From positions 21,066,509 through 21,130,508 of the forward strand of contig NC_087064.1 in assembly GCF_963678635.1 (NCBI RefSeq): a stretch of 64,000 bases of DNA, written 5' to 3'. The notes under the pieces were generated by a model. That model saw only the letters and a list, made by a program, of their open reading frames with translations, ran no database searches and was not told the DNA's origin. Source of the stretch: Symsagittifera roscoffensis. Its lineage: Eukaryota > Xenacoelomorpha > Acoela > Convolutidae. The translations under genes were made by a program, and so were the position numbers. Position 1 is the first letter of the stretch, and every line of letters begins with the position of its first letter. This document shows positions 11,201 to 21,318 of the stretch, piece after piece.

Positions 11201-14200
11201 ATCATTCAAAAGGTATTGCTGTCTTGAGCTTATTTTAAAAAAGATATTTCACGTTCAATCATTTTTTGTAAAGTTGTGGGGGTCTAAAGATTGCCATTTT
11301 GAGCAATTTGGAACAATTAAAGCGCGATCTGTTTCGCGCTATTAACTCGTAAGCGGATATGTAATCCGTCGTAGAAATTGTTCCAAATGGTTGAAGGAAA
11401 CTTATTTGCCATAATTAATTTTTTACTAGGAGCAAAATTTAACACTTTGTGCTATAAATGGCGTGTGAGGAGATGATTTTCACAAAAAATCTCAAATAAA
11501 AAACTTCGTTTTGTTTTTATTACCTTTAATTTTTTCATGTTATTACTGCTTCATATACCTTAAAAGGTAGTCGGAACATTCAAGGCTTCTTAATGATACA
11601 AGCAGTCTTGTTGCTGTTTAGTTTTGGCCATGGAGGCTTACAATATGATATTGCGCTGATCAAAACAGAAGTGATAATTCCTCGTGAGCGAATACTTCCT
11701 CTCTGCAACAACAGATATCCACCTAATAGTGTGACACTGGGCGTGTGTGGTTTCGGGGCTACCAATATGTCATTAACAGATGCTGGCATTCCAAACGTCC
11801 TCATGGAGACGTTCCTACATGAAGAAGAAAAGTAAACTACAAAATCATATAGCTCTCGCTAAAACAGAAAGGAAAGTATGTAGAAAACTACCACGCAATT
11901 TTACATAGGCCAGAAACATGTGCAACAGCACCCACTCAGAAAAAAATAGCCAAAGGAGTTGCATGTAATTCCATAGCAGGGGCGCAACAGCGGTTCTCCG
12001 TGAAGAGCTGATTGGCTCGTATGCTGGTCCTTTCCCTTTTATTTAAATCCTCTGTAAATAAAAACACTTTTCCAAATTATTCATTATTCGACATTTTTGG
12101 TCAGAACAAAACTTTTACAAGTTCTACCTTCCAATAAAACCATTCAACCAAAATTTGTGATAAAATTTCAAATGGTGTGGTAAATCATTTTTACATACCA
12201 AAAAATGGGCAATTAAGTTAGATTCTCTAGTACCAAAGCATGCAGGACTGTGTACTCGAGAAAATAACTTTATTCACTCGACTTTTTTGAAAATAGTACC
12301 AAACACGCGTTACGTGAAGCTAAAGTTCGTAACCGACGAAAATTCGTAACAGGCGACAATTCGCAACAAGTGACAATTCTTAACAGACGATGATTCGTAA
12401 CCAGCGACAATTCGTAACCAGCGACAATTCGTAACAGACGACAAATTCGTAATAGGCGACAGTTCGTAACAGACGGAAATTTGTAACAAGCGATAATTCG
12501 TAACAGAAGAAATTTTCTAACTGGCGACATTTCTAAACAGACGACAATATGTAACCGACCACAATTCGTAACAGATGACAATTACTAATAGATGACAAAT
12601 TTATAACAGGCTAGAGTTAGTAACAGACAACAATTCGTAACTCTGGCTCAAGCGGGGATCATTGATTCATGCGCAGTATTCCTTCCGTACCGAATATAAG
12701 CGCAGCGGAGCGAAGTGAAGCTTGCGTATACTACTTGCCATTGCTTTGCTACGAACTTTCGCTTGTTACGAATTGTCGGCTGTTACGAATTGTCGCAGTA
12801 CCGTTCTTCCTAGACCCTTTTTCTTACCTTTTCCCAAAACATTTTCCTAGAAATGTTTTTATTACAGTTCGAATTTTGACTGAAATTTTTCATTGTGATA
12901 AATCACTTAGCCCTGTCTGACGTTTTGGTTGAGATCTGAACATGCATTGACAAACGGAATAGAATGCAGTGCTCATTTAAATTATTCGGACAAAACGCTC
13001 TTAAAAGTTAGAATTGAAAAAACAAGTTTTGTCAAATTGGATTGGTTTCAGGTGGAAATAAGATGAAGAAAAAACTTGCTTACAGTTTCAGCACAATTAA
13101 TATGGTGCAATTTGTTCAGCAAAGTTTATGCACAAAATTATATTCCAAAAACTGATCAATTTTTTGTAGTTAATCAAAAATTACGCAGAAACTACTTAAT
13201 CAGTTAGTGACCAAATGATATCAAACTGAGTCTCTTATGTAGCCCATCAAATATTACGAAGGATAATATCTCGAAAAAAAAATAGCGCAAAATGTTAAAA
13301 AATGGGTGTTTTATTTAGTAAAAATGGCATTTCTTAGTCAAACAGACATTTTGTCTGTCATATTCATCATCCTACTTTTTTCTTTTCAGTTCGTGAGGCG
13401 ACAATTCGTAACAGGTTGCAATTAGTAACAGACGACAATTCGTTACTGTGGATCAAGCGGGAAACACTCATTCACGCGCAAGATGTAAGCGCAGTGGATA
13501 GAAGCGGAGCAAGGATATCCTTCTTGCCTATTCCTTGCTACGAATTGTCGCTTTTTGTAGCCTGTTACAAATTTTCGCCCTTCCTCCAAACGCCAAGTCC
13601 ATTTTTCCTCTTTTTCCTTTTTTTTTTTAGAAGTAATTGATCTTTTCACATTGTCCAATTGTACAAAAATTCGCACATGGGCTGATTAGGTAAAAAAAAA
13701 CATATTTGGTCTTCCTACTTATCCTTGTAACTCCCCTCGTTTGTTAATGAAACTGAAGCATATGCGAAGTGGAGGACAAAGGAAAAAGAGCCCGAGTCTT
13801 GTAAGGTTATACTTCACTTCGGTTATACTTCAACTCCAGCTTCAGTTCCGGAAAAGATTGTACGAAGTTGAACTAAAGAGTTATTCAGTAGAAAAATGCA
13901 GTAATTGGAATTGGGAGTGGAAAAACCACCTCTTTTTTAAATGTCGGGTGATTTTCTCACAATCAAAGTCGATTGCTCCCACACATCTCACACAATCAAT
14001 TTGAGGATGTTTTTTTTCATAAATTTTTTTTTGTCAAGTACAAACTCATATTGATGAATGCGTTTTAAGTTTGGCATAAATTTTATAGGCTTGCTTCATA
14101 GTTTCTATCATGCAGATATAGGTGGGTTGAAAAATAGCGTAGTTGATTAGCGAATTTATGAAATGAAAGCACCCTTAAATGCGCTCCACTCTAAATTTTT

Positions 14201-14637
14201 GAAAAACGTTTTAACTGGCAATAAATACGTCGAGGTTGGTAATGACATGAAAAAGCAATTCGAAAAGCATAATTGATGTACTCCCAAGTTGACCATCCAA
14301 AAGAAATTAAAAACTAAATTTACTAGTAGTAATTAGAATTTTTCTACATTGTTTGTATAGCCCGCTGTGCCCTGGTGACTATTTCATCTGCACTCACGGA
14401 AAACACAGTGAGGTCCACTCAGCAACATGCAGTGGTGATTCTGGGGGGCCATTGTATGTGACGACCGTCTATGGACAGCCATATTGTGTTTACGGAGTTG
14501 TCAGTTTCATGTTCTATGATGAGACTTACAAGTGCATTGGGACGTCTGGCTTCGTCAGTGTGCCTCATTATTTCCAGTGGATTCGAGACATCATAACGAC
14601 TGATATACAGGAGATTGTGAACTGGAGAACTGGATAG
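5256..14637 (+). CDS. Secreted S1 (trypsin-fold) serine protease, six exons, 292 aa
   Basis: Exons by splice site and phase: 5256-5303, 5513-5727, 5768-5808, 7202-7289, 11622-11831, 14361-14637. Every junction is GT-AG and phases match (0, 2, 1, 2, 2), giving 879 nt including the stop. Residues 1-16 (MKNCKLQLIVLAVLFT) form a signal peptide, so the product should be secreted. The mature-type N-terminus IINGH starts at residue 40. The triad is His81 (LTAAHC), Asp140 (YDIALIK) and Ser228 (SGDSGGPL). The cysteine pair around the His loop (C66, C82) is present. Oddities: the residue before IING is Ser, not Arg/Lys, with the nearest Arg at 36. S1-pocket positions corresponding to chymotrypsin 189/190 are Ala-Thr, and 216 appears to be Met, so trypsin-like specificity is unlikely. 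Exon 3 (41 nt) adds a short Cys-containing insert after the His loop; its 40-nt upstream intron is very small. The family is certain and exon 3 is the least certain part. Confidence 0.88.
5304..5512 (+). other. Protease intron 1 (209 nt)
   Basis: The donor gtaata after the signal-peptide codons and the acceptor ttttgcag before CAC ACC TTT give a phase-0 junction. The stronger-looking donor gtaaac at 5408 would leave two extra bases and throw exon 2 out of frame, which is why 5303 was chosen as the exon end. Confidence 0.75.
5809..7201 (+). other. Protease intron 3, with dispersed repeat pieces
   Basis: Intron of about 1.4 kb between exon 3 (donor gtataa) and exon 4 (acceptor ttatttcag). It contains a 123-codon open frame at 5894-6265 with no recognisable domain. 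It also holds two oppositely oriented copies (about 6205-6265 and 6972-7030) of a short dispersed repeat whose end reads gtcggaacattcaaggct. Confidence 0.65.
9050..9490. repeat. Dispersed GTTCCGAC-family repeat (copy in protease intron 4)
   Basis: The block acaagga-x-tactgtgtaagtagtacagaatgttgcc, then a tagtctta, a gacagtcatagt block, and finally a cttctcccagttt block ending at ggtcggaacaaca matches in order the copies at 47785-48310 and 48330-48880. Its tail also matches the copy ending near 57540. Diverged, non-coding. Confidence 0.65.
11568..11621 (+). repeat. Short dispersed repeat supplying the exon 5 splice acceptor
   Basis: tagtcggaacattcaaggctt here matches 6971-6991 exactly for about 20 bases, followed by a similar gatgtacgagcagccttg / gatacaagcagtcttg block. 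The reverse complement of the same unit occurs at about 6205-6265. The pyrimidine tract and AG of the exon 5 acceptor (11620-11621) fall inside or at the end of this repeat. Confidence 0.65.
12300..12810. repeat. Foldback element with 16-bp minisatellite arms
   Basis: From about 12305 to 12645, a degenerate 16-base unit (consensus gacaattcgtaacagac) repeats roughly twenty times. After a unique core of about 100 bases (ctcaagcgggga, then agcgcagcggagcgaagtg), the same unit returns inverted at 12745-12800 (gcttgttacgaattgtcgg, ctgttacgaattgtcgc). Arms of inverted short tandem repeats around a unique core are the architecture of foldback-type elements. It lies in protease intron 5. Confidence 0.8.
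13395..13585. repeat. Second, shorter copy of the foldback element
   Basis: Left arm gcgacaattcgtaacagg and cagacgacaattcgtta, core caagcgggaaacactcattcacgcgcaagatgtaagcgcagtgg, then inverted arm ttgctacgaattgtcgc and cctgttacaaattttcgcc. The core shares order and sequence with the copy ending at 12810, so the two are members of one family rather than one spread-out satellite. Confidence 0.75.
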
Positions 14638-14909
14638 ATATATCAATTACTGTTCCGACTTTCAAAACAAACTGGCGGATTTCCGCTTGGGGTAGTTTTC
14701 GGGGCTCCGCCCTCATTCGGAGCTGCGCCCTCAAACAAGCAGTTTTGTTTAATTATAATTTCATCAATGATTTTGTGATCCTTACAATTGAGTAATACAA
14801 CTGTCATCAACAGTCGAACGATCACAGTCGAATCAACAGAGGCTTGTATGTGGTCATGAGGAGACGTAATTAATGTTTGATTAGTATAACATACAAATTA
14901 ACCAATAAA
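14638..14909 (+). promoter_or_regulatory. Protease 3' UTR with poly(A) signal
   Basis: The protease stop TAG is at 14635-14637. A canonical AATAAA lies at 14904-14909, about 270 nt downstream, and is the best poly(A) signal candidate. The UTR includes a GTTCCGAC motif at about 14652 and an unusually GC-rich direct repeat around 14698-14735 (ggggctccgccctcattc / ggagctgcgccctcaaac). Confidence 0.5.
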
Positions 14910-16780
14910 GTTGAATTGAAATATTCTAAAATTAATTTTTGAAATGCTATCTTCATAATATTTAAAAAAAAAACGTTTTTGAGCTATGTAGAGAGCTATG
15001 TAAGTTTTGCTATGTCGACACACCCTTGAGACAACTCATTATCCTTGTTTAACAAAATAGACCCATCTTCGACTTTTGACTTTTGAACAAATTTGGACCG
15101 GATATATTTTTCTCTTTCAAATAGAGCTGATTCTTGATCTCTATAGAGCTGTTTTGATCTCTAATCTGCGAATACTATTTAAAAAAAAGGTTTTAAGGCC
15201 TCAAATTTTTGGTGAAACGTGTACATAATCATATAATTCTTATCCTTTTCTATCCTCAGCTAAAGTCAAAACTTGCCATTCAAAAAAATTGACGCCGCTA
15301 TTGACAAAAACTAATCAGCAGAATGTAGGCTACAGTTTTGATTCAAATTTTAAAAAATGCCCTTTTTCTACTCCAATTATTATTTTAAAGATTTTTTTCT
15401 TCAAAAAACAGCACCAGGCGTCTCAAATTAAATTGAGGCTTATGCAAGCAATCCCATTATTTTGCGTTAAAAAGCATAATTTTTTCAATGACTTTTCTTC
15501 AAAAAAGACCGTCACATTTATTGAGCTATTTTTAACCATAAGTATTTCAATATTCTAAAATTTTAAGTAACTATTGCAATTGGGAAACCTTGCGTGAGAA
15601 ATGAATCTTCCTCAACAAAAGTTTTAGCTTGTCTCTTTTCTTGATATAAAATTTTATAAAAAAAGTTAGTGGGTGTTGCTGTTATTTGAAAAAAAAATGG
15701 AGGAAAAAAATTGAGACTTTAATTACGCTTGGATTATTGAGCAAGGTTTTTGCTGTTAAAAATACTAGTTATCGCAGCAGCTAACGTTTTATTGTACCGA
15801 TTTATGTACACTAAAATTTTTGTTTTCATTGGTTTGTTCTTCAAAAAAATCAATTGATGAAAACTTCTTAGAATTTGTTTTTAAAGTAATTTCATCGGGT
15901 GATATTGGCAACTTGGAACATAGTTAATTAAATTGCAGATCAATAAAAAAACCAGAGTTCACTTTAATTTATTCAAGTATAACTTTGAATAGAACCAAAA
16001 TAACAACCATGTCAGGCGACAAAAATTATTCATCCAAGTTAACTTAGAAAAAAATGATGAAAAAAACTGAAAAAAGAACACGCGTAATGGAAGAACTCTA
16101 CAAACGCGTAGAGTTCCAAAATGAGATTGAATGTTTCCAGTTAGTAAAAAAACAAAAATCAAAAGTTCTTTAACATTTTTAAAAACTTTTTTGCGCAATA
16201 AATTTCCTTATCATGACCTAATTTTTTTTTCATTGCCAAATAAACGCTAAATGAAGCTACTAAAATGAAAATTTTTTTTAAAAAAAAGTTTTATCCTAAA
16301 ACACTGCTTATTTTACAAACCGCTTTTTCCGAACCGAATCGTCTTAATGAATTGCTTTAGTTGCTCGAAACTAACCTAAAACTCAAGTTTCAAATATGTT
16401 TTTCTCTCCAACTGAACAATGTTTTGTGTTTTCTTCAGATTTCATTTGAATTACAAATAAATTGGTTACAATATGAAATATACTTCAACTCATTCCGAGG
16501 AGTTTTTGTAGCACCTGATTTGTGTCGAAAACAAAAATTGAAGAAAAAAAACTGAAATACATCCGAAAACAAAGTTTTTTTTATCAGTTTCAATAGTCGG
16601 AACAAAGTTACAATGGTTGTCAACTCAGTTTTCGTTAAACGCTATTGATTAAAAATAATTAATAGTTACGTGTGGTTGAACAGAGAAAAAAAACGACTAA
16701 TTAACGGTAGTTTTTAGCGATACTGAATCAAGCGTAAAAAATAATTGATGCCAAGGGAGTGAAGCAAGCACAGAAAATGA
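14910..16780. other. Gene-free stretch after the protease
   Basis: AT-rich sequence with scattered low-complexity ORFs only. A remnant of the dispersed family ending in gtcggaacaa lies at about 16490-16605. Nothing else was recognised. Confidence 0.5.
16490..16605. repeat. GTTCCGAC-family repeat, 3' remnant
   Basis: gtagcacctgatttgtgtcgaaaac, an A-rich block, then tttcaatagtcggaacaaag matches the tail of the copy at 57445-57540 (ggcacctgatttttctggg ... tttcagtggtcggaacaat). Confidence 0.55.
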
Positions 16781-16781
16781 C

Positions 16782-16889
16782 ACTATGTAGTCAGACTAGA
16801 ATTCGTATTATATCCGCGTTTGACTTTTGCGCATTACTATGTAGTCAGACTAGAATTCGTATTATATCCGCGTTTGACTTTTGCGCATT
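16782..16889. repeat. Perfect 54-bp tandem duplication (2 copies)
   Basis: The 54-base unit beginning actatgtagtcagactag and ending ttttgcgcatt occurs twice head to tail without visible mismatch (16782-16835 and 16836-16889), indicating a recent slippage or duplication event. Confidence 0.9.
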
Positions 16890-17054
16890 ACCGAAGTCTA
16901 TTTTAACAGAAAATGAAATAAAGCTGTGCAGCAATGTTTTGCGGTAGAATTTGTGCAGACAATCGAAAAAATATCTGATTTGATTTTCTTGTTTTTCTAA
17001 ATTTGTTTTAGATTTCTTCCAATACCCGACTATTTCTAGCTTAAAAAAAGATCC

Positions 17055-17120
17055 TGACAGGTCTCAAACCCTCAATTGACCGTTAACTAGACGTTTGTGC
17101 TAACCGCTTAGCCACATGGC
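17055..17120 (-). repeat. tRNA-derived SINE-like relic
   Basis: On the minus strand the segment has an A-box-like GTGGCTAAGCGGTTAGC, then about 35 bases further a B-box-like GGTTTGAGACC (consensus GGTTCGANNCC). Spacing and flanking pairing resemble a tRNA body. B-box changes and the lack of a clean acceptor stem argue for a degenerate SINE head or tRNA pseudogene, not a working tRNA. Confidence 0.55.
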
Positions 17121-17454
17121 TTGAAACATAATAAGAGATTTAGCAAGATATCGCAAAGTAACAATTGTTGTAACAAGTGTTTTTTGCATTGTATTGCTGC
17201 GGCTATTGTGTATAACTCGAAGCAAGTTTATTTAGTTGTGGTTGAGCGAAGAACTTACTTTTAGTTATTATTTTCCAAAAATTGCATGTTTTCAAAGTTA
17301 GGTGAGAAATTAAATATTTCTGTAGAGAAAACACATGAAAACAGGCTGGATTATCAAAATAAAGTTTTTACCCAGATCAGGCGTTTTTGTTAGATACGGG
17401 TATTGGTCAAAACTAATTTTATTGGCCTGGATTTTTTTAAGGTTTCTATGAGAT

Positions 17455-18120
17455 GCGGGTCCCAGATGCTGAAGAAATAGGCACGTTCGATAGTCGAGTT
17501 TGACACAATGGGATAGCCCGTGAATGGGTCATGTCTCCCAAATAATCGTTGATGGGGCTTGTTTTGGAACATTGAACGATTTTGAGAAATATGAATGGAA
17601 AACAGCGTTTTCAAAAAGGCCCAGCGTTTTCAAAAAGGCTTGATTTCGATTAGCAGTGTTAACAGCCTGCAGCGCAATAGGAGCCAAACTAAAAAAGTAA
17701 AACTAAAAACACGAAACAATTTCTTTTAGTTTTTCATTTGAACGTTATATTCAAGGGTTACAGAGAGGGTGGATTCAGAAGAAATTGGCCTCTTTGTAGT
17801 CTTCTCTGAAAGGTTTCTGAAACTTTCGTTGCCGAAGGATGAGATAGGTAACCAAGCTCCAATTCAGACAGCCACCATGTTAAGGATATACAAGTCCTCA
17901 ACGCGGGTCCCAGAAGCTGAAGCAATAAGCACCTTCAAATTTCGAGCATCATAGCGCATTGAGATGGCCTGTGAATGTGCCATGTCCCCAGAATAATCGT
18001 TGATATGGTTTGTTTTGGAACACTTGAACGATTTTGAGCAATATGAATAGAAAACGCTTGTTTTCGTTTAGCAGTGCTGACAGCCTGCAGCGCAATAGGA
18101 GCCATTTGAACTAAAAAGCA
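17455..18120. repeat. Two direct copies of a roughly 200-bp dispersed repeat
   Basis: ggtcccagatgctgaagaaat at about 17460 and ggtcccagaagctgaagcaat at about 17905 start matching blocks that share aataatcgttgat, cttgttttggaac, acgattttgag, atatgaat and, at the end, acagcctgcagcgcaatagg (about 17665 and 18085). Diverged; no coding frame. Confidence 0.75.
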
Positions 18121-18424
18121 ACACAGAACTGACCTAAATTTCAAAGCAAACTAAATACTTCATAGCAAACAGTACAGCTTACAGAGATGATAAATGAACT
18201 TACTTGTGTAATTTCACACCATACTATTGAAAGGGTCTCCCTTCGTGTTTAATTTTTTAACTTTCGAGGAAGCACTTTTTACGGCACAATTTGGTGTGTT
18301 TTTCGGTAGTTTTCGGCACTAAGGCTGAGCCAAAAATAACGAGTGCTGGTTTTATCATAGAAAAGCACATAATTACGATGTCCTTAGTTTTTTTGACATA
18401 TTTGGATGTATAGAATAAACGATC

Positions 18425-19290
18425 ACTTCAAACATCACTCACTAATAATGCATGTACTAGCCAAAACCAATTGTGCAGGCGAACTGCTACAAACACTAAA
18501 AATGCTTATCATACAATTCCATACATTAAGTGTATAGAAAAAAATGGTCATACATTTTTTGTAAAATTTCGAAAAATGGTTGAAAAAGATATTAGCTAAT
18601 TTCTGCGGCTGTTTGATTCTAATAAAAGTCTGGTGATGAAAAAACCGAGGTTTTTGTTTTCGAAAAAAAATGCTTGCCATACATTTCCCACAAATGGAAC
18701 TTATATGACTATAAAGTCTCTTAAGAAAGAAAAGAATGAATTTTATTTTTCCGATAGATAGGTACATTCATTGACAGAATAAAAAATAAATTCAATAATT
18801 AAGTACTCATCGGAAGGGACGACTAACGAGACCATGAGGATCTACTAACAACTGCCCTTGAATAGCAAATCCATGGCAGATAGGATCATGAAACAGAAAA
18901 AAAAAAGAAACTAAAAAAATCCAAGATGACTCAAACATCACTCACTAATAATGCGTGTACTAGACAAAACCAACTGTGCAGGTGAACTGCTACTGAAAAA
19001 AAATACCTACAATCCAAATCAACAGCTCGGGTTGACCTCCATACACTAAAATTCTTATCATACTATTCCATACCTTGAGTGTAAAGAGAAAAAGGTCATA
19101 CATTTTTTGTACAATTTTGAAAAATGGTTGAAAAAGATTTAGCTAACTTCTGCGGCTGTATGATTCTATTAAAACAGTCTGGTGATGAAGCGAGGTTTTT
19201 GGTTTTTAAACAAAAAATGCTTGCCATACATTTCCCTAGTTTTTGAAATCGAAACAGTAGAAAACGGTGTAGTTTTAAGTTTTTTATCGA
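18425..19290. repeat. Direct duplication of a roughly 300-bp non-coding unit
   Basis: caaacatcactcactaataatgc occurs at about 18430 and 18930, both followed by gtactag, caaaaccaa and gtgcagg-gaactgctac blocks. The tails at 18500-18680 and 19045-19230 share cttatcatac, gtcatacattttttgta, gaaaaatggttgaaaaaga, ctgcggctgt, gtctggtgatgaa and atgcttgccatacatttccc. The second copy carries an extra insertion of about 60 bases. Confidence 0.75.
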
Positions 19291-21295
19291 AAATAACACC
19301 ACCAAAACGATGAACTAGAGAATCAACACATTAATTGAAATTAACATTTGCTGAAACATAATAGCCTATTTTACAGTTTTCCCGAAAACAAGGATTAACT
19401 TCATTTATCTATTTAGGAGGAAATGAAAACAAGAACAGAGAAAACTCTAATTGTGCTTCATAAGGGGGCATCTCGCATATTTGGACAAAATCACTCAAAC
19501 GCAAACTCAAAAATCTTGAATTTTGCTTAAATTTTTATTAAAAAAACTTGAACGTTTTTAAGCGTTTTTATAAAACAGTCTCAAAAACTCATTGAGAGTT
19601 ATTGAATTCGAAAAACTCGCGAATACTAGTGAACTCCCACGCATGCCTAAGATAAACCTGAAAACATAACTCAAAAGTTACTGACAGGAGCAACTTCAAA
19701 AACTTTAGGGTTCGTTTGGGGACCCCTTGCAGCTTCACAAATTCCCGCATATAAGCAAAAATTGAAAAGTTGAAAAAATAAACGGAAACATTAAGGTTTT
19801 ATAGGAAAAGGTTGTTATATCGACACTCCCCCGCTACTTCAAAAATTAAATAACCCGAACACTTCGTCGAGAAGAAAGTCGAAACAAAAATCTTTAAATC
19901 TGCGAGGAGTTTTTTTTAGGGGAGGCTTTGCAAACATTAAAAAATCTGAAAGCATAAATTAAAAAATCTGAAAAAAATGACACTTTTTTCATAAGAAAAA
20001 GAATTTAAAATTTAAGATTTTGGGAAAGTTTCTCGGCCATCAAAATACTCGCGCGCCTGCTCAAGTAAATCAAACTGAAAACACATCGAGAACAATTTGA
20101 AAATAAAACAAAATTAATACATCTGGGTTCTTTTAGGGGATACTTCGAATATCGACAAGCTGTTCCGCATGCACAATCAAATTTAAATAAAAAGTTTATC
20201 GAAAATGAATGAAAAAAAAATTCAAAGTCTCAGAATTTTTCTCTTGGAGAACCTTGCATATCGTCAAATTCCTGCATAAGTGTGAATAACTTAACGTAAA
20301 AACTTCATTAAGAATGAAGTGAAAACAAAAATTCGAAATCCCCTAGGCTATTTCTTGCGGCTTGCAATTCTAATTTAGGGGAAAAATTAGCCTTCATTGG
20401 TGCTATTCGCACTTTAACCAGATTGAAGAAGATTTTTGTCTCTTGAGTATCCAAAGTGCGGACTCGGAGAAATCCAACTGCACAGAAGACCTCTTGCAAA
20501 CTATTGCCAAACAAATGCAGCTCAACTTTGTCAAAAGCAGTCAACAAATAGCAGCGCGGAATTGTTAGCTAAACTAAAATGGTTAGGTCCGAAAGCCGTT
20601 GGAGGAACATTTCAGAAAAGTTTCCTAGAGGGGAGTCATCACACTGTTGACCACTGATTTTCTACATTTTATTTCAAGAAGGGACGTGCTCTCACTGTGT
20701 ATGAAGCGAGTTATCCAATGGAGTCGCATATTGAGGAGACAAAGCTTCGGCCCGTGCGCTGGGTAACATTTTTTTTCAATTCTCTACTCACACTTTGGCT
20801 GGCAGCTAATGTGTCATGTATGTGATCCCAAGTTAAACCTAGTACAAGTGATGATTTATCTTCACTTAAAAATCTTTGACCTTAACAGGTGCGGATATAG
20901 ATTTTTTAGAGGGAGAGGGCGGCTTTACAGAAAAATTTCGAAAGTTTTGTCAACCTTTTTTCAGGCCGACCAAAGTGATTTTAGGAGCTCTCCGAAAGCA
21001 TTAAAAAGACCTTTTTTTGATCAAATTTTATGCTCCGCAAGCAAAATTTTTTTAAAAAAAGGTCAAAAAATCTTTCTAGTCAGTTTTTGAAAAATTCTGA
21101 TAATACATTTAGGTTTTCGGATCGCACTGCTCCATCACAATAATTATCTATTGGTGCCGAAGGAGGCCCCTTTAGAAAACTTTTAGTACCAAATATGGAT
21201 ATCTCGAAAGAGTACAAAGGAGGGACCCTTTGGGTCGGCAGGGTATAAAACTCGTGAAGGGGGAGGGTGTCCGCCCCCCCCCCTAAATCCACTCC
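19246..21295. repeat. Large tandem duplication, copy 1, interrupted by an insertion
   Basis: Starts gaaatcgaaacagtagaaaac and runs in parallel with 21319-23060. Shared landmarks are gatgaactagagaatcaa, cccacgcatgcctaag, tcgcgcgcctgctcaagtaa, gacaagctgttccgcatgc, cttgcatatcgtcaaattcctg and catgtatgtgatcccaag. About 370 bases (20436-20808) are absent from copy 2 and interrupt this copy. The final 150 bases are the C-rich dispersed block also seen near 1770 and 2930. Confidence 0.8.
20436..20808 (+). other. Insertion with coding-like sequence (possible exon fragments)
   Basis: This stretch is present only in copy 1 of the tandem duplication and has higher GC content. A frame from about 20448 reads SADSEKSNCTEDLLQTIAK before a stop. 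A second open stretch after a pyrimidine-rich tttcaag reads GRALTVYEASYPMESHIEE and ends at a donor-like gtaaca at about 20764. These look like short exons of an unknown gene, or a retrocopied or captured fragment. Phase between them could not be closed, so no gene model is offered. Confidence 0.35.
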
Positions 21296-21318
21296 TGAAA
21301 TATATATAGTTTCTTTCT

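Larger units (their letters stand above)
7290..11621 (+). other. Protease intron 4 (4.3 kb)
   Basis: The donor gttagt follows exon 4 and the acceptor ctgtttag precedes exon 5. The interior is AT-rich, with low-complexity ORFs only. A copy of the dispersed GTTCCGAC repeat family lies near 9050-9490. The last 50 bases before the acceptor belong to another dispersed repeat. Confidence 0.75.

Noticed and set aside
12270-12581. 103-codon minus-strand ORF with repeating VTNCRLLRI
   Set aside because: It is the translation of the 16-bp minisatellite; the repeat period, not coding, explains it.
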